NCBI GenBank assembly: GCA_003150615.1
Contig: QALN01000002.1
Coordinates: 62,001-126,000, forward strand
Length of the DNA: 64,000 nt
From: Flavobacteriales bacterium
GTDB lineage: Bacteria; Bacteroidota; Bacteroidia; Flavobacteriales; UBA1820
Direction: 5' to 3'
The notes beneath the pieces are model-generated. The model was not told the origin of the DNA. It saw only the letters and a program-made list of their open reading frames with translations, and made no database searches. Below, in pieces: positions 42,066 to 50,493 of this stretch (the first letter of the stretch is position 1; each line of letters opens with the position of its first letter). The position numbers and the translations under genes are program-made.

Positions 42066-45000
42066 ATGTCAAGTTGCGTAATTAAAAGAAATAGTAAGGG
42101 TAAGATAACCCGTGTCTTGACCCCTTCCGGAGAGGTATCTACCTTATTCGATAAGATAGCGGGTATAGCCGCCGTAAGTGACCTTAATAAGGCCGCTGAA
42201 GCTTATATGACTATTTATAACGATAAGTTCAGGTCTAAGTTCGGAGACTGGACGAGATCCGTGCCAAGGAATAAGGAGGCGGCCAGATCCATAAGCGCCA
42301 GACTTAGCGCCAGCGAGTGGGGGCAACTTATGTCAGCCAAGGTCTTGTCCGCCATAAGCGATATGGATGCCCCGGCGTTGGCCAGAAGCCTTGGGAATAG
42401 CGACAATGTCGTGGCTTATCTTACCTCCGGAGAGGTAGGTGATGTCAATGATATGGCTGTGGTAGATACGTCCACGGTACAGGAGGTGGATCTGGATTCC
42501 ATAAACGAGGATAATATTGGCGATACGATACTGAAAGAGGCGTCATGGGATGATATAAGGGCTATCAGGGAGAATATAGATATTAAGGAGACAGCCCGTA
42601 TGTTATGGAAGGCCGTGGAAAGCGCTTTTATCGGGCAACGACCTAATATCAGGGTGAAGGGTGGAAATATAGATGGTGAGATTATATTTTCTGGTAATGT
42701 CTTGCCTTTAAATGATATCGAGAATTATACGCCTCCATCTTCAAGATTGGTATATGATTCCGGTGAGCCTCGCCTGTTCTTTAGATCGGATGATGGCAAG
42801 GTATATGATACTTACGCCAACGCCATAAAAGGCTCGTCCGGCGGGCGGGTCGAGGCCGGGTTCTTGGCCGGCAGTGTCGAGGAGGGCGACGTCCCGTCTG
42901 GTGCGGCTGACATCTTCTTTGGCTCCTCCTCCATAACCCTTAATAATAACGAGTCATTCATCCCGGTCCTTGGTGTTAGCTCAGACTCTAATATAAGCAC
43001 CCGTGGAGGGTTTGTCAATTACCTTATCAAGAAAGGTATGTTAAGCGGTGAGCGTATAAGGCTGGGGGATAGGTATTATCTTACCGGGGTCGGCAACTCC
43101 GATGGTCTTAAGATCTATAACGCTATGGATGCCTTATCCAGCCTTAGGAATAGATTTGGAAGTCAGTCCTCTGAGATGAACGTATTGGGTTCTATAGGTT
43201 TTGATACGGAGGTGAGCGACGATCTTGATCTTATCACGACATCCGGGGAGAAGGTCACGGTAAGCAGGTCTGAGATTAAAGGCATGTTAAGGCAAGGGCG
43301 GTTCGAGGAACTTAATAACAGGTATGATGGGTTCATGGAGCTAGCGCTATCGTTGATGATGGAGGATAACGCCTTATATGGGAGTAATGTCCGTGGCGTT
43401 ATTGAGAACGAGAAGGCGGAAGATCTTCAAAACAGGACCGATATAACCAACGTCTTATCCACATTAGGTATCCGTGTGATGGGTATGTCCGAATATATGG
43501 ACAAGTATAAGATGCGTAATGGCGTAGATCCTTCCGCTAGGGCGTTATCCGATATGGCTAATGGCGTGATAGCATTGGCTGAGGGGGCTACGGTAGAGGA
43601 TCTTAATGAGGAGGTGGCTCACTTCTTGATCGATACTTATCGTAACCAGCAGGAGATTGACGAGGTTCTGGACTCTGTTGTCGGCACGCCATTATGGAAT
43701 CAATTCGCCGGTCGTTACTATGAGGTGTATGGGAAGGAATACCAAGGGGAGGAACTGGATCGGATGGTGAAGCGGGAGATCCTAGGTAAGACGTTGTCCC
43801 AGCGGTTCGTACCGGGCATGGAACAGGCGGTGGAGGATCTGGCCTCGTCCGAGGACGCCCAGCTCTCCTTGTTTGGCAGGATAATCCGGGCTATACGGAA
43901 TTTCTTCTCTACTCAAAGATCAGACTTGAATAAGGTTCTTGATAGGATAAAGGAGTCGGCGTTAGCTGATGACCCAAGCGCATTTGACGTGCTTCTGTTA
44001 AAGGATAGCGACCATCTCATGTACTCATTATCGGATGTTGATGTGGCTAATAAGTTGATCAAGAACGGTAGGTCATTGGAAAGACTATATACCAGATTGC
44101 AGAGGATGAGGTCAAGCCAAAGCCAGAGGATCGGTGAGAGTATCTCCCTTCTACGTGATATAGGCGAGAAGGTAAGACAAGTCGGGGGTGAGCTAAATAA
44201 GAATAACAACCTATTATCCACCAAGAGCGTCATAGCGACCGCCAAGGCTGAGGTGGAGTATTTGGTCACTGTCGCCAGTAGCTTACGTAAGAGCGGAAAA
44301 GGATTGGATTATGAGACGATACAGGTTATCGATAACGTATATGGGGAGATCGTGCCACTTGTCAGGAACCTTCGTGGATTCGTCAATAATCAGGCGGCTG
44401 ATTATTATGGCAGCAATAAGGTTGGCATGGTAGAGGATATGGATGATATATTACGTATGGCTGAGACATCCATGTCCGATATAAACGCCCTTAAAAGTGA
44501 TCGTAACGAGGATTGGCTGGATGGACAGCTTCGGATGTTCAATATCCCGGAAAGGTACTGGAATGGGATAAAGAAGTTGGTGGATAACATCCATAAGGAT
44601 ATCAATGTCATGTCCCGGTTCTTTGGTACGCTGGAGCATAGTGGTAACGCTATTTTAGGTATGTTGGGCCAACGTCTAGCCAAGGCTCATAGTGAAGCCC
44701 ATACCGAAGGTATATCCAATATCAATAAGATGACTAGGATGATGAAAGAGCGTGGATGGGGGATAAAGGATAATGAGGATCTTATACAGAAGATAAATGG
44801 GAAGAACTCGGATTACCTTGACTCGTCCCGTGATTTCGCTAAATACGATTTACTACTCAGGACCGAGCAGGCTAAGGCTATTATCGATATATATGATCTT
44901 AAGAATGTTACGGGTAAGACCGAGAAACAACTTATCGACCTTCTTCTATCCGATAGAGGCCTTAAGGTGAAGACCCGTGACGACATAGTAGGATATGACG

Positions 45001-48000
45001 GGGATAAGCCTATCACTAAGGAGGTATATCATATATTCAAGCCTACCATCCAGAATTTCGATATCTCGGACATGACGTTCGAGGATCAGCGACGGTATCT
45101 GGATACGATAAATAAGTGGTTGGATGAGAACCGGGAGAAACCTATGGTGCAGGCTTATTACGATAAGATCGAGAAAGTCAATAAGAAGGTCGAGGAAAGA
45201 CTGGGTCGTAGGGTATCGCAAGCCACGTCCGATTTCATGACCCGTATCCGCAGGAGCAGGTATGTGGCTATGGATAAGTTTACCAAGAACAGGAAGGTGG
45301 ATTGGGATGCGTTCCAGTCCGATCCTATAGCTTGGAGGTCTTATCTGGATATCTTACGTGATAGGGCTATAGCCAAGAGCGAGTGGTATTCCGACGGGAC
45401 ACCAAAGGAGGCGGGGTCCGAGGCTATGATGATGTCCGAGGAAATCAAGGCATGGGACGAGGCGTGGGGCGAGGAGTTCGGGAATACCAACGAGGGCCGT
45501 AAGGCTTCCGCCGAGTTCAAGGAGATACTTCGTGGGATAGAGCGGTCCGAGGGCGGCAAGGCGGCGTTCGAGTTCCTGCTGGCCGGTGGTCATCTTGGTT
45601 TCTCCAAGGATATGTGGGGATCCGAGGAGGGTGATTATTACAAGAATCTAGTTGATAAGATCACGAAACAATCCGCGTCATCGTCAAGGATAGAGGCGGT
45701 AGAGGAGGCAATGGCGACAATAAACGAGATCAATGACCAGCTAAGACCTTTGCTTATCCAGTACCGAGATAGCACGAGATATGGGGAATATGATTTCGAT
45801 AGGTTACGTGGATCCGCCTCATTAAGAAAGATAAACGAGTTATATGATCGTCTGGCTGAGGCTAAGAGCGTTATTAACGCCGCCGCTTCCGCTGAGGCTA
45901 TTGAGATGGATATGCCCGATACGGTGGAGAGTGGTGTCACGGATTCTTACCGTAACGCTTTAAGGGACGCCATGGCATACGACAAGGGTATGGATGAGAT
46001 TAAATTCGCCAAGGAACATATGTCCGCCCGCTCCCGGAGTCAGGTGGATAGGATGGCCGCCAAGTTGTCTCGGAAGAACCCGTCATGGACGGCCGTGGAG
46101 GTATCGTTCTTGAGAAAGAAATACGGTCCTGACTTCAATAATAAGCTGGCTAACGACATAGCTATGGGTAAGGCTAATGAGGTTCTTGTTGAGTACGCCA
46201 GAACCCGACTGTATCCTTATATGAGAAAATACTCTCCCAAGGGATATTTTGATTTCGTTAGGAAGATAAATAACGGAACGTATAAGGTATCGGAGTTTTT
46301 TGACGCCATGGAAAATGGCATATCCAAGGAAGAAAGTATATCCCGTTTCGGATTCGATATCAACATGATCGACCTGACGATCAATAACCAGTGGCTTGAT
46401 GAGGCCGACGCCGAGAGTTCTTTCCGCAACCCTAACTATAATCCCGATCTGGGTTACGGGTATCATACGCCTAGGTTCGATAAGTACAAGAACGAGGCTT
46501 TCTTCAAGAAATACGGTATTACCAACGAGGGGGAGGAAGCTACGATCAATAAGGATAAGTGGGAGATGAGGAAGGAATTGCTTAACATAAGCCGTAAGGC
46601 TATGGAGGATTATGATGAGCGGTTCAGGAACATCTACCAGATACCACAAATATCCAAGGGCGGCGTGGAGAGGATGGTGCAGGCCGGGGTTGACCCGAAG
46701 GCGGCCATCGGCAACGCCGTACGTGATATCGTTGGCGAGATGGTGGACGACCCTATACATGGTCAGGGGCAAGACCTAGGAGGGATTGATGAGAACGATA
46801 ACAAATATCGTATGATCCCCAAATACTATCTTAGTAAGCTGGAGAACGCCAACGACGTATCCCATGACTTCGCCTACTCCTATTCCATGTTATCCTTACA
46901 GGCTACCGCTTACAAGCATAAGAGGGCGGCCTTGGATGATGTCATGGGATATAGAAACATGATGCTTGAGACGCAATACGACGGCGGTAAGAACCCGGAG
47001 GTCACTCACGCCTATAGAATGTTTCAGGACTGGGTTAACGCCAGTATCTATGACGTCAGGATAAACAATAAGCGGGCTGAATGGAATATAGGTAATTATA
47101 AGGTCGATCTTAATAAGCTGGCTCTTATGTTTACCAAATTCGTATCCAAATCCAACCTAGGCTTCTCCCCGTTCGTGGCGGCTACCGGCGCCCTTACCGG
47201 GCAGGCCAACTTCCTTTTGGAGGGTATGGTGGGGCAGTATATAAGCAAGGATTCCATGAAATACGCCTATGGGGAAGCCCAGAAGCAGTTGAGTACGTAC
47301 GTGTCTGAGATCGGGGATATAAACCGTACCAACAAGCTATATGTCGTCGGAGAGGCTCTAGGCGTATTTAATGTCCGCAACCGTGTACGATCGGCGGCGT
47401 ACAACAAGATCTGGAGAACCTTATTCCGGGACCTGCCGTTTAAGATGATGGAGGTTTTGAACTCGCCTTTGGACCCGCAGGTTATTATCTCGGTGATGGA
47501 TGACACCCGCCTGTATGAGGGTCAGTTCTGGTCATATTCTAATTTCAAGGAGATGATGATGAAAGACAGGAATATGTCCGCTAATGAAGCTAAACGTGAT
47601 TGGGAGCGTTTAAGGGATTATTCCATATGGAACTTAGTAAATGTCAAGGACGGGAAGATCGTGGCTAAAAACGAAGCTAATAAGGATATTATAGACCGAT
47701 ACATACCTACATTGTCCAGCAGGGTCAGGAGTATGGTACAGATATGCGACGGCGCCCTGAACGAGCAGAACCGGGTGGGGGCTAGCCGGAACGCGATCCT
47801 TAATATGGTGCTTCCTCATCGTGGATGGTTTATATTGGCCGTGCAGCGGGCATATAAGAAAGCCGGTTTTAATTTCCAGACCAACCAGTTCGAGGAAGGA
47901 TATATGAGGACATTATGGCGATTGGCGGGGAATGTCTATAATACGATGTCCGAGGGTCGTATGGGAGAGGTGTATGACGTGCTTAAGGAGGAATATGATA

Positions 48001-48512
48001 AGCTTACACCTTATGAGCAGGTTAATATCAAGAGATCTATTATCAATATGGCGGTATTCGCCACGATGATGGCTATAGGAAGGGCCTTGATGGGATATAG
48101 GGAGGATAATGAGGATAGCTGGTTCGGGCAGTTCATTACCTATATCGGGTTCAGGACGATCAATGAGATCGCTTCCCAGACATCCCCGTTCATGGAGCTT
48201 AACGCCATAGATATGCTGCAAGATCCGCTGGTTACGGCCCGGAAGTTAGGCGATCTCACCGATTCTCGGAACTGGGATCCGTTCGCTACCGTCCAGACCG
48301 GCGTGTATAAGGACGAGAGCAAGCTATGGAGGCAGCTCATGAAGTTCTCGTTTGGTAAGCAATGGTATAATATCAAGACGGCTAGGGATATTAAACAGAC
48401 ATCCGACTACTGGCTGATGACCAACGGCATGACGATGGGATTCTTCCTAGGTGGTAGGAATAAGGATGAGTCCGGGGAGGACGCTAATTGGTATTTTGAT
48501 AGAGGAAGATAG
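42066..48512 (+). CDS. Giant (2,148-residue) late virion/polyvalent protein
   Basis: Starts MSSCVIKRNSKGKITRV and shares its first 70 residues with the protein at 30.7 kb (F-x-x-x-FGDW). Near residue 530, LNEEVAHFLIDTYRNQ is an EExxH-type segment seen in large polyvalent phage proteins; it lacks the first His of HExxH, so protease activity is doubtful. Most of the chain is charged helix. The C-terminal quarter has hydrophobic segments (SPFVAATGALTGQANFLLEG; then SIINMAVFATMMAIGRALMG) and LPHRGWFILAVQRAYKKAG. A role as an internal or ejected protein is inferred. No RNA polymerase DxDxD motif was found. Confidence 0.65.
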   Translation: MSSCVIKRNSKGKITRVLTPSGEVSTLFDKIAGIAAVSDLNKAAEAYMTIYNDKFRSKFGDWTRSVPRNKEAARSISARLSASEWGQLMSAKVLSAISDMDAPALARSLGNSDNVVAYLTSGEVGDVNDMAVVDTSTVQEVDLDSINEDNIGDTILKEASWDDIRAIRENIDIKETARMLWKAVESAFIGQRPNIRVKGGNIDGEIIFSGNVLPLNDIENYTPPSSRLVYDSGEPRLFFRSDDGKVYDTYANAIKGSSGGRVEAGFLAGSVEEGDVPSGAADIFFGSSSITLNNNESFIPVLGVSSDSNISTRGGFVNYLIKKGMLSGERIRLGDRYYLTGVGNSDGLKIYNAMDALSSLRNRFGSQSSEMNVLGSIGFDTEVSDDLDLITTSGEKVTVSRSEIKGMLRQGRFEELNNRYDGFMELALSLMMEDNALYGSNVRGVIENEKAEDLQNRTDITNVLSTLGIRVMGMSEYMDKYKMRNGVDPSARALSDMANGVIALAEGATVEDLNEEVAHFLIDTYRNQQEIDEVLDSVVGTPLWNQFAGRYYEVYGKEYQGEELDRMVKREILGKTLSQRFVPGMEQAVEDLASSEDAQLSLFGRIIRAIRNFFSTQRSDLNKVLDRIKESALADDPSAFDVLLLKDSDHLMYSLSDVDVANKLIKNGRSLERLYTRLQRMRSSQSQRIGESISLLRDIGEKVRQVGGELNKNNNLLSTKSVIATAKAEVEYLVTVASSLRKSGKGLDYETIQVIDNVYGEIVPLVRNLRGFVNNQAADYYGSNKVGMVEDMDDILRMAETSMSDINALKSDRNEDWLDGQLRMFNIPERYWNGIKKLVDNIHKDINVMSRFFGTLEHSGNAILGMLGQRLAKAHSEAHTEGISNINKMTRMMKERGWGIKDNEDLIQKINGKNSDYLDSSRDFAKYDLLLRTEQAKAIIDIYDLKNVTGKTEKQLIDLLLSDRGLKVKTRDDIVGYDGDKPITKEVYHIFKPTIQNFDISDMTFEDQRRYLDTINKWLDENREKPMVQAYYDKIEKVNKKVEERLGRRVSQATSDFMTRIRRSRYVAMDKFTKNRKVDWDAFQSDPIAWRSYLDILRDRAIAKSEWYSDGTPKEAGSEAMMMSEEIKAWDEAWGEEFGNTNEGRKASAEFKEILRGIERSEGGKAAFEFLLAGGHLGFSKDMWGSEEGDYYKNLVDKITKQSASSSRIEAVEEAMATINEINDQLRPLLIQYRDSTRYGEYDFDRLRGSASLRKINELYDRLAEAKSVINAAASAEAIEMDMPDTVESGVTDSYRNALRDAMAYDKGMDEIKFAKEHMSARSRSQVDRMAAKLSRKNPSWTAVEVSFLRKKYGPDFNNKLANDIAMGKANEVLVEYARTRLYPYMRKYSPKGYFDFVRKINNGTYKVSEFFDAMENGISKEESISRFGFDINMIDLTINNQWLDEADAESSFRNPNYNPDLGYGYHTPRFDKYKNEAFFKKYGITNEGEEATINKDKWEMRKELLNISRKAMEDYDERFRNIYQIPQISKGGVERMVQAGVDPKAAIGNAVRDIVGEMVDDPIHGQGQDLGGIDENDNKYRMIPKYYLSKLENANDVSHDFAYSYSMLSLQATAYKHKRAALDDVMGYRNMMLETQYDGGKNPEVTHAYRMFQDWVNASIYDVRINNKRAEWNIGNYKVDLNKLALMFTKFVSKSNLGFSPFVAATGALTGQANFLLEGMVGQYISKDSMKYAYGEAQKQLSTYVSEIGDINRTNKLYVVGEALGVFNVRNRVRSAAYNKIWRTLFRDLPFKMMEVLNSPLDPQVIISVMDDTRLYEGQFWSYSNFKEMMMKDRNMSANEAKRDWERLRDYSIWNLVNVKDGKIVAKNEANKDIIDRYIPTLSSRVRSMVQICDGALNEQNRVGASRNAILNMVLPHRGWFILAVQRAYKKAGFNFQTNQFEEGYMRTLWRLAGNVYNTMSEGRMGEVYDVLKEEYDKLTPYEQVNIKRSIINMAVFATMMAIGRALMGYREDNEDSWFGQFITYIGFRTINEIASQTSPFMELNAIDMLQDPLVTARKLGDLTDSRNWDPFATVQTGVYKDESKLWRQLMKFSFGKQWYNIKTARDIKQTSDYWLMTNGMTMGFFLGGRNKDESGEDANWYFDRGR

Positions 48513-48527
48513 CTGATATAGTATGAC

Positions 48528-48576
48528 AAAAAAATAGCCAGTCAATTGTTTAAGACAATTTGATTGGCTATTTTTG
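48528..48576. terminator. Strong terminator ending the late arm
   Basis: AAAAATAGCCAGTCAATTGT pairs with ACAATTTGATTGGCTATTTTT (about 20 bp with one bulge and one G-U), with A- and T-tracts on both sides. The following about 160 bases hold a further CCATC/GATGG hairpin and AT-rich sequence, and no gene. Confidence 0.8.
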
Positions 48577-48732
48577 TATTCCTATCTATCCATCTCGGAC
48601 GGATGGGAATAAATATTCTATTCATGAATGCAAATGTAAGCATTTATTAGGATTCTTCAAATAGCCAAAATTAAATTATACAAAATAAATATAAATTATT
48701 GTTATTTCGGTTTGTAGCATAAATATTATGGT

Positions 48733-48740
48733 TATATTCG
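48733..48740 (+). promoter_or_regulatory. -7-like box TATATTCG of leader D
   Basis: One mismatch to TAnnTTTG, in the position that corresponds to the boxes of leaders A-C. Confidence 0.5.
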
Positions 48741-48753
48741 CATCATGAAACAA

Positions 48754-48850
48754 TGAATGACGGGATCTCACTTCAAGGTCATTCAATGTGTAAGATATTT
48801 TTGGCTCATTAGGATTTGTCGAGGTGAGATCCGACATTTCCTTTTGAGCC
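48754..48850 (+). ncRNA. Kissing-loop leader RNA, copy D
   Basis: Hairpin 1: 8-bp TGAATGAC/GTCATTCA (48754-48761, 48778-48785), with a loop containing GGATCTCAC (48763-48771). Hairpin 2: GGCTCA..AGG/CCT..TGAGCC (48803-48813, 48840-48850), with a loop containing GTGAGATCC (48824-48832). The two loop segments are perfect 9-bp complements. TATTTTTTTATATT follows, then ATG. Confidence 0.7.
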
Positions 48851-48864
48851 TATTTTTTTATATT

Positions 48865-49164
48865 ATGGATAATCTTGTTTTTATTAATGAATCTAATGAT
48901 GTGTTGACAGACAGCTTGAGAGTAGCTGTTAAATTTGAGAAGGATCATAGCAAAGTTATAAGATCTATAGATGATTTGTTAGAAAAGAGTTATGTTATTG
49001 ATACTGAATGTAATCCAAAAATGGATTTACATAAAATGTTTTGTTTATGCTATGATGACATACCTCAACCTAATGGTGGATTTAGAAAATCCAAAAGATA
49101 TGTAATGAATAGGGATGGATTTACTATACTTGTCATGGGGTTTACTGGTAGCCAAGTGGCATAG
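48865..49164 (+). CDS. Rha-family phage regulator, truncated
   Basis: 99 residues. The Rha pattern is clear: NLVFINESNDVLTDSLRVAV, KFEKDHSKVIRSIDDL, then RYVMNRDGFTILVMGFTG. Family members continue with a K-A-M-x-F-K helix and a longer C-terminus; here SQVA-TAG follows directly. The break coincides with the truncated 3' end of the methyltransferase coming from the other strand. The start is fixed by the leader. Confidence 0.8.
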   Translation: MDNLVFINESNDVLTDSLRVAVKFEKDHSKVIRSIDDLLEKSYVIDTECNPKMDLHKMFCLCYDDIPQPNGGFRKSKRYVMNRDGFTILVMGFTGSQVA

Positions 49165-49175
49165 GTGAGAAGATA
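49142..49175. other. Deletion junction between late and early arms
   Basis: Two convergent genes both lose their conserved C-termini within about 30 bases and overlap, with no terminator between them. This is the mark of a deletion or illegitimate recombination that removed both 3' ends and the spacer. Confidence 0.6.
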
Positions 49176-49526
49176 AGTATCAACTCATGATTCCTTAATG
49201 GAGCTTTCTTGGCGTTAAGAAAACCTGTAGGGGTAGTCTTATGCCAAACAAGGTCGTACCGGTACCATCCCGCTGGGGCGACCCTCATGATCTCGACCGC
49301 CGCCGTGAGGGAACAGGTGACGGCTACCACCCCGTACGGACACAGCATTTTTTTGGATTACCTCCCACATCGCCTTATAATCAAATCCCTCCTTGTCGTA
49401 TCTTGCTTGGGTTATCTTATAAGGAGGGTCGGCAAAAACAAATCTTACCTTCCCTACCATATCCTTGAATACGGACATCGCCATACCCATATCCCCGTTA
49501 AACGCCCTTACTTTCCCGTTCATCAT
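49142..49526 (-). pseudogene. N6-adenine/N4-cytosine DNA methyltransferase, frameshifted and 3'-truncated
   Basis: The first frame has RFVFADPPYKITQARYDKEG with the DPPY catalytic motif. It is lost at an A7 run (+ strand T7, 49348-49354). The following frame reads MLCPYGVVAVTC, then YRYDLVWHKTTPTGFLNAKK and PLRNHELILIF, the conserved end of this methylase class. Removing one A restores one frame through IQKMLCPYG. The C-terminus is replaced by SPMPLGYQ at the junction with the truncated Rha gene. It is probably inactive as it stands. Confidence 0.75.
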
Positions 49527-49722
49527 CAATCGACAATAGCTATAAAATCTTTTATAATCATAATATAAGCTATTTTTATTTCTTTTATCGTATCATCGCT
49601 TAGATGCCTATCCTTTATATGTCTTTCAATATACCGGTTTACTAAATTTTCTATTACGTCCTATCCTTGTTGGTGCGCATCGGCACATAGCTCTTTATCG
49701 GGTATTCTTTTCTTTTATACAT
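49526..49722 (-). pseudogene. Small frameshifted gene ahead of the methyltransferase
   Basis: Frame 1 reads MYKRKEYPIKSYVPMRTNKD, then RT and a stop. A coding-like frame continues as DVIENLVNRYIERHIKDRHL up to a TGA that overlaps the methyltransferase ATG (TGATG). One base seems missing near GATAGGACG (about 49653-49662). Joined, it would be a 65-residue helical protein. No family recognised. Confidence 0.45.
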
Positions 49723-50150
49723 CTTCTTCTGTTTTCAAAATTATCATCACCATACTCATAATTAGGACAAGCTTTGTTGCTTGGACGCCTTACGTATGTT
49801 GTTTGTTTCCTATTATGTTTCCTGTTAGGGTTTATATAATGGTCACACACCTGCCAAATAGAACAACATACCTTGCCATATCTTTTCGCCCATTCATTAT
49901 CATGCAGATGTACGCAAGTGCCGCAAGTCGGATTCTTAAGCTTATCCCTGTTGTTATCTATAATATCTTTAATCTTATCGAGAATAACATACATATTCTC
50001 AATATCCATATCATTAAATTCATTTGGTACCGGGAGATACATTATCGAGCTTATATCTATATCTATTCCCTTTGACTTGTCGTAAGCTGATTTGTACTTC
50101 CTTCTCATCAAATCCTTTAATTGATTTACTTTTCTCTCATAAGTCCCCAT
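49695..50150 (-). CDS. Cys-rich putative zinc-binding protein
   Basis: 151 residues. The N-terminal half is helical (KVNQLKDLMRRKYKSAYDKS). The C-terminal half has TCGTCVHLHDNEW, KVCCSIWQVCDHYINP and NKACPNYEYGD. This Cys/His spacing (C-x2-C, C-x6-C) resembles small zinc-binding domains found in many gut-phage early genes. It overlaps the downstream gene by 28 bases. Confidence 0.6.
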   Translation of the reverse strand: MGTYERKVNQLKDLMRRKYKSAYDKSKGIDIDISSIMYLPVPNEFNDMDIENMYVILDKIKDIIDNNRDKLKNPTCGTCVHLHDNEWAKRYGKVCCSIWQVCDHYINPNRKHNRKQTTYVRRPSNKACPNYEYGDDNFENRRRCIKEKNTR

Positions 50151-50153
50151 ATT

Positions 50154-50384
50154 TCACTCAGTTTTCCACCCTTGTTTCTTTAATAGATCCACCATCATCC
50201 CCTTTATCTTAGGACTGATAGCCTCGGTAAGTATATCAGCGGCCAAGTTAATAGAGAAGCTTGTCATTCTGGATTCTCCTATATACTTCTCGCTGGTAAT
50301 TTCTTTCACATAATCGTGGATATCCTTAATCATCTCATTTTGAGATTTTAGGAGATCAAGTATCTCATCGAGTTTATCATTCAT
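50154..50384 (-). CDS. Small helical early protein
   Basis: 76 residues starting MNDKLDEILDLLKSQNEMIK, a coiled coil, then a region with ADILTEAISPKIKGMMVDLL and a Trp-Lys tail. The ATG overlaps the stop of the tiny membrane protein upstream (ATGAATGA), which fixes the start. Unknown function. Confidence 0.6.
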   Translation of the reverse strand: MNDKLDEILDLLKSQNEMIKDIHDYVKEITSEKYIGESRMTSFSINLAADILTEAISPKIKGMMVDLLKKQGWKTE

Positions 50385-50493
50385 TTTTTTTCTCAAATAT
50401 ACCTGACAATAACCAGATAACCACTATCAAAAAGAAACACAACCCAAGCGCCTCATCCGGATAATCATGCATCGCCTCTAAAATGTCCCTCAT
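50377..50493 (-). CDS. Tiny single-pass membrane protein
   Basis: 38 residues: a short acidic N-terminus (MRDILEAMHDYPDEA), one membrane helix (LGLCFFLIVVIWLLSGIF) and the tail EKKNE. The start codon overlaps the exonuclease stop (ATGA) and its stop overlaps the next start, so it is embedded in a coupled run of genes. Confidence 0.65.
   Translation of the reverse strand: MRDILEAMHDYPDEALGLCFFLIVVIWLLSGIFEKKNE

Noticed and set aside
18362..48512. crAss-type virion RNA polymerase
   Set aside because: I looked for a DxDxD/DFDGD-type catalytic motif in the large late proteins and saw none. The polymerase may lie outside the window.
42066..48512. Active zinc protease in the second giant
   Set aside because: The segment is EEVAH, lacking the first His of HExxH, so metal-dependent catalysis is not supported.
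48513..48740. tRNA gene in the gap between arms
   Set aside because: No acceptor/T-arm pattern or CCA context; the gap holds a terminator and AT-rich hairpin sequence.
49209..49568. + strand open frame opposite the methyltransferase
   Set aside because: It runs antisense to conserved methyltransferase motifs and has no promoter.
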